DNA from: Streptomyces sp. Q6
GTDB taxonomy: Bacteria > Actinomycetota > Actinomycetes > Streptomycetales > Streptomycetaceae
Reading direction: 5' to 3'
NCBI RefSeq assembly: GCF_036967205.1
Contig: NZ_CP146022.1
Location: 6,262,001 to 6,326,000, forward strand
DNA: 64,000 nucleotides
Under the pieces are notes generated by a model. That model did not search any database. It saw only the letters and a program-made list of their open reading frames with translations, and was not told the origin of the DNA. Shown here one piece after another: positions 58,676 to 64,000 of the stretch. The translations under genes and the position numbers were made by a program. How positions within the stretch are numbered: position 1 is the stretch's first letter; each line of letters opens with the position of its first letter.

Positions 58676-60145
58676 ATGCCCGAACGCCGTACCGTCGCAC
58701 TTGTCACCCTTGGCTGCGCCCGTAACGAGGTGGACTCGGAGGAGCTCGCAGGCCGCTTGGAGGCGGACGGCTGGGAGCTCGTCGAGGACGCCGAGGCCGC
58801 CGATGTCGCCGTCGTGAACACCTGTGGCTTCGTCGAAGCCGCCAAGAAGGACTCCGTCGACGCCCTCCTCGAAGCCAATGACCTCAAGGGGCATGGCAGA
58901 ACCCAGGCCGTCGTGGCCGTGGGCTGCATGGCCGAGCGCTACGGCAAGGAGCTCGCCGAGGCGCTGCCCGAGGCCGACGGCGTGCTCGGGTTCGACGACT
59001 ACGAGGACATCTCCGGCCGCCTCCAGACCATCCTCGCGGGTGGCAGCGTGGAGGCGCACGCCCCGCGCGACCGCCGCAAGCTGCTGCCGATCAGCCCCGC
59101 CGAGCGCCAGGACGCCGGTGCCGGCGTCGCCCTGCCCGGGCACGCTCCGGTGGACCTGCCCGACGGGCTCGCGCCCGCTTCCGGACCGCGCGCGCCGCTG
59201 CGCCGCCGGCTCGACGGGGCGCCCGTGGCCTCCGTGAAGCTGGCCTCCGGCTGCGACCGGCGCTGTTCCTTCTGCGCCATCCCGTCGTTCCGCGGCTCCT
59301 TCATCTCGCGACGACCCAGCGACGTGCTGAACGAGACGCGCTGGCTCGCCGAGCAGGGTGTCAAGGAGGTCATGCTGGTCTCCGAGAACAACACCTCGTA
59401 CGGCAAGGACCTGGGTGACATCCGTCTCCTGGAGTCGCTGCTGCCCGAGCTGGCCGGTGTCGACGGGATCGAGCGGGTGCGCGTCAGCTACCTGCAACCT
59501 GCCGAGATGCGACCGGGACTGATCGATGTCCTGACGGGAACCGACAAGGTCGTGCCGTACTTCGACCTTTCCTTCCAGCACTCGGCGGCGGGCGTGCTGC
59601 GTTCGATGCGCCGCTTCGGTGACACCGACCGCTTCCTGGAGCTGCTCGACACCATTCGGACCAAGGCCCCGCAGGCCGGTGTCCGCTCGAACTTCATCGT
59701 GGGCTTCCCCGGCGAGTCCGAGAGCGACCTCGCCGAGCTGGAGCGGTTCCTGAACGGGGCGCGGCTCGACGCCATCGGTGTGTTCGGCTACTCCGACGAG
59801 GACGGCACGGAAGCCGCCACGTACGAGAACAAGCTCGACGAGGACGTCGTCGCGCAGCGCCTCGCCCACATCTCGCGCCTCGCCGAGCAGCTGGTGTCGC
59901 AGCGCGCCGAGGACCGCCTCGGTGAGACCGTCGAGGTGCTCGTCGAGTCCGTGGACGAGTCCGAGGACGGCGAGGGCGTGGTCGGCCGCGCCGCGCACCA
60001 GGCGCCCGAGACGGACGGACAGGTGCGGCTCACGGGCGGCACGGGTCTGACGGTCGGCCGTATGGTCGAGGCAAAGGTGGTTGGCACCGAGGGCGTGGAC
60101 CTCGTGGCCGAGCCGCTCGACTGTACTGAGGAGGCGGCCAGATGA
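58676..60145 (+). CDS. rimO: Ribosomal protein S12 methylthiotransferase RimO
   Basis: 489-residue radical-SAM methylthiotransferase that modifies an aspartate of ribosomal protein S12. The N-terminal MTTase domain has [15 protein letters not shown] and the second iron-sulfur-site cysteines ([16 protein letters not shown]). The radical-SAM motif is [15 protein letters not shown] (CxxxCxxC), and the C-terminal TRAM domain starts near [17 protein letters not shown] 58676 is the start. The stop overlaps the pgsA start by ATGA. An insertion of about 30 residues between the MTTase and radical-SAM parts ([17 protein letters not shown]) is Pro-rich. Confidence 0.95.
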   Translation: MPERRTVALVTLGCARNEVDSEELAGRLEADGWELVEDAEAADVAVVNTCGFVEAAKKDSVDALLEANDLKGHGRTQAVVAVGCMAERYGKELAEALPEADGVLGFDDYEDISGRLQTILAGGSVEAHAPRDRRKLLPISPAERQDAGAGVALPGHAPVDLPDGLAPASGPRAPLRRRLDGAPVASVKLASGCDRRCSFCAIPSFRGSFISRRPSDVLNETRWLAEQGVKEVMLVSENNTSYGKDLGDIRLLESLLPELAGVDGIERVRVSYLQPAEMRPGLIDVLTGTDKVVPYFDLSFQHSAAGVLRSMRRFGDTDRFLELLDTIRTKAPQAGVRSNFIVGFPGESESDLAELERFLNGARLDAIGVFGYSDEDGTEAATYENKLDEDVVAQRLAHISRLAEQLVSQRAEDRLGETVEVLVESVDESEDGEGVVGRAAHQAPETDGQVRLTGGTGLTVGRMVEAKVVGTEGVDLVAEPLDCTEEAAR

Positions 60146-60843
60146 CCGGAGTGCCGGCATCCGCCACGGGCGGGACCGGTAGGCCTGCGCCCGGCGGCAA
60201 GCTGAGCGCTGCGGCCGTCGACCAGGCCAGCCTGTGGAACATCGCCAACATCCTGACCATGGTGCGGCTGCTGCTGGTGCCGGGGTTCGTGATGCTGATG
60301 CTCGCCGACGGCGGGTACGACCCGGTGTGGCGGGCGTGGGCGTGGGCGGCGTTCGCCGTCGCCATGATCACGGACGTCTTCGACGGGCATCTGGCCCGTA
60401 CGTACAACCTGGTCACCGACTTCGGGAAGATCGCCGACCCCATCGCCGACAAGGCGATCATGGGCGCGGCGCTGATCTGTCTCTCGTATCTCGGAGACCT
60501 GCCGTGGTGGGTGACGGGCGTCATTCTCGGGCGTGAGCTCGGGATCACGCTGCTGCGGTTCGTCGTGATCCGGTACGGGGTCATCCCGGCCAGCCGCGGC
60601 GGCAAGATGAAGACGCTGGCGCAGGGCACGGCGGTCGGCATGTATGTGCTGGCGCTGACCGGGCCGCTCGCCACCTTCCGGTTCTGGATGATGGCGGTCG
60701 CCGTGGTGCTGACCGTGGTCACCGGGCTCGACTACGTGCGGCAGGCGATCGTGCTGCGCCGCGCGGGCCTCGCGGAGGCCGCCGAGGCCGCGGCCGTGTC
60801 GAAGGCGTCCGCGGCGTCGACCTCGGAGGCGGCCGAGAAGTGA
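60142..60843 (+). CDS. pgsA: CDP-diacylglycerol--glycerol-3-phosphate 3-phosphatidyltransferase
   Basis: 233-residue integral membrane enzyme of the CDP-alcohol phosphatidyltransferase family. The full motif D-x2-D-G-x2-A-R-x8-G-x3-D-x3-D is visible in [20 protein letters not shown] followed by ADPIAD. Several membrane helices surround it. It makes phosphatidylglycerol phosphate for membrane lipid synthesis; another PgsA-like paralogue may make PI or cardiolipin, so substrate is by family. The start overlaps rimO (ATGA) and the stop overlaps cinA (GTGA): the three form one tightly coupled operon. Confidence 0.93.
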   Translation: MTGVPASATGGTGRPAPGGKLSAAAVDQASLWNIANILTMVRLLLVPGFVMLMLADGGYDPVWRAWAWAAFAVAMITDVFDGHLARTYNLVTDFGKIADPIADKAIMGAALICLSYLGDLPWWVTGVILGRELGITLLRFVVIRYGVIPASRGGKMKTLAQGTAVGMYVLALTGPLATFRFWMMAVAVVLTVVTGLDYVRQAIVLRRAGLAEAAEAAAVSKASAASTSEAAEK

Positions 60844-61409
60844 CGGACGGGGCTGCCGAGGCGTTGCGGCTGTTGACGGAGCGAGGGCAGACCCTCGCCG
60901 TCGCCGAGTCGCTCACCGGCGGTCTCGTGGCCGCCGAGCTGGTGGCCGTACCGGGAGCCTCGAAGGCTTTCCGCGGTTCCGTGACGGCGTACGCGACCGA
61001 ACTGAAGCACCAGGTGCTCGGTGTCGACGCCGAGCTGCTCGCCGCGCACGGTCCGGTGCATCCCGAGGTCGCGTTGCAGATGGCGGCGGGTGTGCGGGCG
61101 GCGCTCGGCGCGGACTGGGGGATCGCCACCACCGGTGTGGCCGGCCCCGAGCCGCAGGACGGGCAGCCGGTGGGCACCGTTTTCGTGGCCGTCGTGGGGC
61201 CCGGAGCGGATCGCGCCGGGAGTACCCGGAATTTCGCTGGTAGCCGCAAAGTGACCGCGCTGCGGTTGAACGGCGACCGTACGGAAATCCGTATGAAGAG
61301 TGCACGGAGCGTGCTCGGGCTGCTCACGGAAGAGCTGGTCGGAGGGCATTCCGGCGAACGTACTGAGAATGCGCGGGCACAGGATACGGAACAGAACGGG
61401 GGGTTTTGA
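60840..61409 (+). CDS. cinA: CinA-family protein (nicotinamide-nucleotide amidohydrolase type)
   Basis: 189-residue single-domain CinA C-terminal protein, the type known as PncC, which deamidates nicotinamide mononucleotide. It has the family blocks LAVAESLTGGLVAAELVAVPGAS (with catalytic Ser), RGSVTAYATELK, IATTGVAGPEPQDGQPVGTV and a C-terminal helix region. It lacks the N-terminal COG1058-like domain of the long CinA proteins. GTG 60840 overlaps the pgsA stop. The C-terminal tail (HSGERTENARAQDTEQNGGF) is extended and hydrophilic. In mycobacteria and corynebacteria the pgsA-cinA pair also precedes clgR. Confidence 0.92.
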   Translation: MTDGAAEALRLLTERGQTLAVAESLTGGLVAAELVAVPGASKAFRGSVTAYATELKHQVLGVDAELLAAHGPVHPEVALQMAAGVRAALGADWGIATTGVAGPEPQDGQPVGTVFVAVVGPGADRAGSTRNFAGSRKVTALRLNGDRTEIRMKSARSVLGLLTEELVGGHSGERTENARAQDTEQNGGF

Positions 61410-61518
61410 TGTTTGCAGCCCTGAGTGAACACGACATCGCTCCCCGCACGGCCGCGGCACGAGGCGGTACGGTGGGGCGTGAAGGATGCGGCTACGCGGT
61501 CCGAGGAGGGAGCCACCG

Positions 61519-61899
61519 ATGATTCTGCTCCGTCGCCTGCTGGGTGACGTGCTGCGTCGGCAGCGCCAGCGCCAGGGCCGTACTCTGCGCGAAGTCTCCT
61601 CGTCCGCCCGAGTCTCGCTCGGCTATCTCTCCGAGGTGGAGCGGGGGCAGAAGGAGGCTTCCTCCGAGCTGCTCTCCGCGATCTGCGACGCGCTTGACGT
61701 ACGGATGTCCGAGCTGATGCGTGAGGTGAGCGACGAGCTCAGCCTCGCCGAGCTGGCCGAGTCGGCAGCAGCGGTCCCGTCGGAGCCGGTGCCCGCACCG
61801 GTACGTCCGATGCTCAATTCGGTCTCCGTGACCGGCGTACCGCCGGAACGGGTGACGATCAAGGCGCCTGCGGAGGCGGTCGACGTCGTAGCGGCGTAG
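61519..61899 (+). CDS. clgR: Xre-type transcriptional activator ClgR (Clp gene regulator)
   Basis: 126-residue protein with an N-terminal Xre HTH (about residues 4-65: [52 protein letters not shown]) and a short acidic Ala/Glu/Pro-rich tail ending VDVVAA. ClgR activates clpP1P2, clpC and lon in Streptomyces, and is itself degraded by ClpP; its C terminus ending in Ala-Ala suits recognition by Clp proteases. ATG 61519 has GAGGAGGG 8 bases before. It follows cinA by 109 bases, as in other actinobacteria. Confidence 0.93.
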   Translation: MILLRRLLGDVLRRQRQRQGRTLREVSSSARVSLGYLSEVERGQKEASSELLSAICDALDVRMSELMREVSDELSLAELAESAAAVPSEPVPAPVRPMLNSVSVTGVPPERVTIKAPAEAVDVVAA

Positions 61900-61923
61900 C
61901 GCCTGCGCTCAGCGTGTATGGGG

Positions 61924-61960
61924 AGAAGGCCCCGGCCGGGGTGACCGGCCGGGGCCTTCT
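61924..61960 (+). terminator. Hairpin terminator after clgR
   Basis: Perfect 16-bp arms AGAAGGCCCCGGCCGG (61924-61939) and CCGGCCGGGGCCTTCT (61945-61960), loop GGTGA. Confidence 0.9.
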
Positions 61961-62087
61961 GCTGTGCGCTTCGGGCCTTAAGTCCATGCCGTTTGCCTCT
62001 GTGTGTCCGTAATAGTGCATGTGTGCCATCTTTGTTGGTGGTTCGTTAGTAGTGGTTCGTTGAGTCGCTGTGCAACGGAGGAGACGG

Positions 62088-62561
62088 ATGTACGCCGTGA
62101 AGAGCCCGCTGTCCGAAGCTGATCTGAAGACCGTGTCCGAGGCGCTGCAAGGCGCCCTGGTGGACCTGGTGGATCTCTCGCTGGTGGCGAAGCAGGTCCA
62201 CTGGAACGTGGTCGGCCCCCGGTTCAGGTCGGTGCATCTTCAGCTCGACGAGGTCGTGGACACCGCGCGCCTGCACTCCGACACCGTGGCCGAGCGCGCC
62301 TCGACGCTGGGCGTCCCGCCGGACGGGCGGGCCGGGACGGTGGCGGCCACGAGCGGCATCGGCGCCGTGGCAGAAGGCTGGATCAAGGACACCGACGCCG
62401 TGGGCACCCTGGTGCAGGCGCTCGGCGCGGTGATCACCCGGATGAGGGAACGGATCGACGCGACCGGTGAGGCGGATCCGGTGAGCCAGGACATCTTCAT
62501 CGGGGTTACGGCGGACCTCGAGAAGCACCACTGGATGTTCCAGGCGGAGGATCGAGGCTGA
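62088..62561 (+). CDS. dpsC: Dps family ferritin-like DNA-protection protein
   Basis: 157-residue Dps, a dodecameric mini-ferritin that stores iron and protects DNA. The ferroxidase signature is visible: AKQVHWNVVGPRFRSVHLQL followed by DEVVDTARLHSDTVAERASTLG, with H, D and E ligands. Helix four includes DLEKHHWMFQA. There is no long basic N- or C-terminal tail, which suggests it does not bind DNA strongly by itself. ATG 62088 has GGAGGAG 6 bases upstream. By position it corresponds to DpsC of S. coelicolor as I recall; the letter is uncertain. Confidence 0.92.
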   Translation: MYAVKSPLSEADLKTVSEALQGALVDLVDLSLVAKQVHWNVVGPRFRSVHLQLDEVVDTARLHSDTVAERASTLGVPPDGRAGTVAATSGIGAVAEGWIKDTDAVGTLVQALGAVITRMRERIDATGEADPVSQDIFIGVTADLEKHHWMFQAEDRG

Positions 62562-62690
62562 GCGTCGCTGTCGTAGGGCGTCGGGGGCGTGTCGCGTGAT
62601 CGCGGCGCGCCCCCTTCGCGCCCTGGCGAGGGCCGGGCGGTGCGCTTAGCGTCAAAGAGGTGGGGCTGGTCGGGCGGAGGTGAGCGGTCG

Positions 62691-63038
62691 GTGGCAGGGC
62701 GGTCGGTGGTGCGCTGGATACCGATGCTGCGCTGGATACCGGCCGTGGCGCTCGGGGTGCTGTGGTGGTGGGGGATGCTGCGTCTCGCGTTCGCGTCGGA
62801 CGCCGGGGCCTTCGAGGGGGCGGTCGCTGTCGGGGGATGGGGGCTCAGCCTGTTGCCGGTGCACGCGCTGCCGAAGTCGCGGGCCGCGGGGGTGGCCGGG
62901 GCGCCGGGGCATCACGGGGCCCGCAGGGTGCGGGTACGGGCCGTGCGAGCGGGGCGGCAGGCGGGGGCGGGGTTGTGGGGGCGGATCACCAGGGCATGGC
63001 GACGCCGCCGTTCGGGCGGAGGATCTGGCCCGTCGTGA
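62691..63038 (+). CDS. Small hypothetical membrane protein
   Basis: 115-residue protein from GTG 62691 (VAGRSVVRWIPMLRW). It has two hydrophobic segments (about residues 11-31, WIPAVALGVLWWWGMLRLAF, and 38-54, AVAVGGWGLSLLPVHAL), then a very Arg/Gly/Ala-rich basic tail. GGCGGAGG lies about 10 bases before the start. The 3' end overlaps the convergent SDR gene by 53 bases, so either the tail is shorter in life or the pair really overlaps. Low-complexity codons make it uncertain. Confidence 0.5.
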   Translation: MAGRSVVRWIPMLRWIPAVALGVLWWWGMLRLAFASDAGAFEGAVAVGGWGLSLLPVHALPKSRAAGVAGAPGHHGARRVRVRAVRAGRQAGAGLWGRITRAWRRRRSGGGSGPS

Positions 63039-63762
63039 ACGCGGCGGCGTCCGAGGCGAGGTGCAGCACCGCGTGCGCGATGTCGTCGGGTGCGCCGACA
63101 CGGCCCAGGGGTGACATGCGCACCATCAGGGCCTCCGTGTGGGCCTGGATGCTCTCGTCGTGTCGGGTCGTCATCGGCGTACGGATCCAGCCGGGCGCGA
63201 CCGCGTTGACGCGGATGCCGTGCGGGCCCACTTCCGTGGCGAGCGTCTTGGTGAGCTGGACGACGGCGGCTTTGGCCGCGCCGTAGCAGAGCAGGCCCGG
63301 GCCGCCGGTGTCGACGGCGCCCGAGGCCATGGTGACGATGCTGCCCCGCGTGCCTGCCGCGATCATGGCGCGGGCCGCCTCCTGGCAGGCGTAGAGCACT
63401 CCCTTGAAGTTGATGGCGAGGACGCGGTCGAGGTCTTCGTCGGGGGTCTCCAGGGCCGGGCTGCTGTGCATGACTCCGGCGATCGCCGCCATGATGTCGA
63501 GCCCGCCGGAGGTCTCGACGGCGGTGGCCACGGCCTCGGCGACCTGGTCGTGGTCGCTCACGTCGAGGGTGTGGGTGTGGGCGGTGCCGCCGGCTTCCTT
63601 GATGAGGGCCGCCGTCTCGTGCAGGCCCTGTGCGTCGCGGTCGGCGCAGTGCACGGTGGCTCCCGCCTCGGCGAGCAGGGCGGCGGTGGAGCGGCCGATA
63701 CCGCTCGCGGCGCCGGTGACGAAGGAGGTGCGTCCGGTGAGGTCGTACGCCTTGACGGGCAT
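62986..63762 (-). CDS. Short-chain dehydrogenase/reductase (SDR)
   Basis: 258-residue classical SDR oxidoreductase. The cofactor motif TGxxxGIG is SFVTGAASGIGRSTA. Catalytic residues: Ser in TMASGAV and Tyr/Lys in CYGAAKAAV (YxxxK). The NAG-type motif is replaced by AAIAG (normally NNAG). The C-terminal LASDAAAFTTGQILRPNGG is typical of the FabG-like group. NAD(P)(H) dependence is expected; the substrate cannot be told. ATG 63762 (MPVKAYDLTGRTSF) is chosen over TTG 63798. Confidence 0.92.
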   Translation of the reverse strand: MPVKAYDLTGRTSFVTGAASGIGRSTAALLAEAGATVHCADRDAQGLHETAALIKEAGGTAHTHTLDVSDHDQVAEAVATAVETSGGLDIMAAIAGVMHSSPALETPDEDLDRVLAINFKGVLYACQEAARAMIAAGTRGSIVTMASGAVDTGGPGLLCYGAAKAAVVQLTKTLATEVGPHGIRVNAVAPGWIRTPMTTRHDESIQAHTEALMVRMSPLGRVGAPDDIAHAVLHLASDAAAFTTGQILRPNGGVAMPW

Positions 63763-63819
63763 GAGGGGACCGTACGAGCTTTTCTGACGGGTCGTCAATT
63801 GTCGTGCGTGGGTTGCTCG

Positions 63820-64000
63820 TCAGCGGGTGGGGGCCGCGCCCTGCTGACAGGTCGGGCACCAGTAGGTGGGGCGCTCGCGAGTGCCGTCACCTTGGTCGGC
63901 CACGCGGATCGGGGTGCGGCAGCGCAGACAGGGGCGGGGAGCGCGGCCGTAGACGTAGAGGCGCTCGTCGGGGCGGGGGCGGCCCGTGGTGACGCGGGTC
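63820..64000 (-). CDS. Fpg/Nei family DNA glycosylase, C-terminal part (cut by window edge)
   Basis: Minus-strand frame ending at 63820 and open to the right edge. The visible end reads LYVYGRAPRPCLRCRTPIRV, ADQGDGTRERPTYWCPTCQ and QGAAPTR. This is the zinc finger of Fpg/Nei glycosylases (C-x2-C ... C-x2-C), which remove oxidised bases (base-excision repair). The LYVYGR-x2-RPC form is that of the actinobacterial endonuclease VIII-like (Nei) type. Fpg and Nei cannot be separated without the N terminus. Confidence 0.87.
   Translation of the reverse strand, partial: TRVTTGRPRPDERLYVYGRAPRPCLRCRTPIRVADQGDGTRERPTYWCPTCQQGAAPTR

Overview
The window is high-GC actinobacterial chromosome, almost certainly Streptomyces. 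It carries a chaplin, the OsaC/OsaA/OsaB osmoadaptation cluster, GpsI-type PNPase, ThyX, RNase J, ClgR and a Dps. The gene order, as I recall it, matches the conserved stretch of the S. coelicolor chromosome from the ESX/type VII locus through rpsO-pnp, dapB, dapA, rnj, an rRNA operon, osaCAB, ftsK, rimO-pgsA-cinA and clgR to dps. That synteny is memory, not a search.

1-28,100: a type VII secretion (T7SS, ESX-like) locus. The core genes are split over two ends: eccE (cut by the window edge) diverges from eccB-mycP on the left, and eccC diverges from eccD on the right, about 20 kb away. Between them lie the WXG100 pair (14.4-15.1 kb), a second membrane-anchored subtilisin, a membrane-anchored beta-propeller, several probable substrates (an EspC-like protein, a 756-residue WXG-headed protein, a 592-residue WXG protein with a Gly/Ser/Thr/Pro tail), lipoproteins and small membrane proteins. 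Apparently unrelated genes also sit inside: a GNAT acetyltransferase, a frameshifted GH5 glycosidase, a chaplin, adenosine deaminase, a GntR regulator and a DUF397 protein.

28,100-38,600: housekeeping genes on the + strand: rpsO, pnp, an M16 peptidase, dapB, a membrane/TPR-like protein, thyX, dapA and rnj, with several strong hairpin terminators. Two small membrane genes face the other way.

38,600-45,200: one complete rRNA operon (16S-23S-5S) with tandem leader promoters, a processing stem around 23S and a strong terminator, then a shortened DegT-like gene and tRNA-Thr(GGT).

45,200-54,700: osaC (anti-sigma-like ATPase, PAS, GAF and PP2C phosphatase) diverges from osaA, a giant poly-HAMP hybrid histidine kinase, followed by the stand-alone response regulator osaB. 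The HAMP array is built from ten units at an exact 276-bp spacing.

54,700-64,000: ftsK (reading frame interrupted as given), a RodZ-like protein, the overlapping rimO-pgsA-cinA run followed by clgR, a dps, a small membrane protein, an SDR oxidoreductase and the 3' end of an Fpg/Nei glycosylase. I saw no CRISPR array, insertion sequence, integrase or replication origin.
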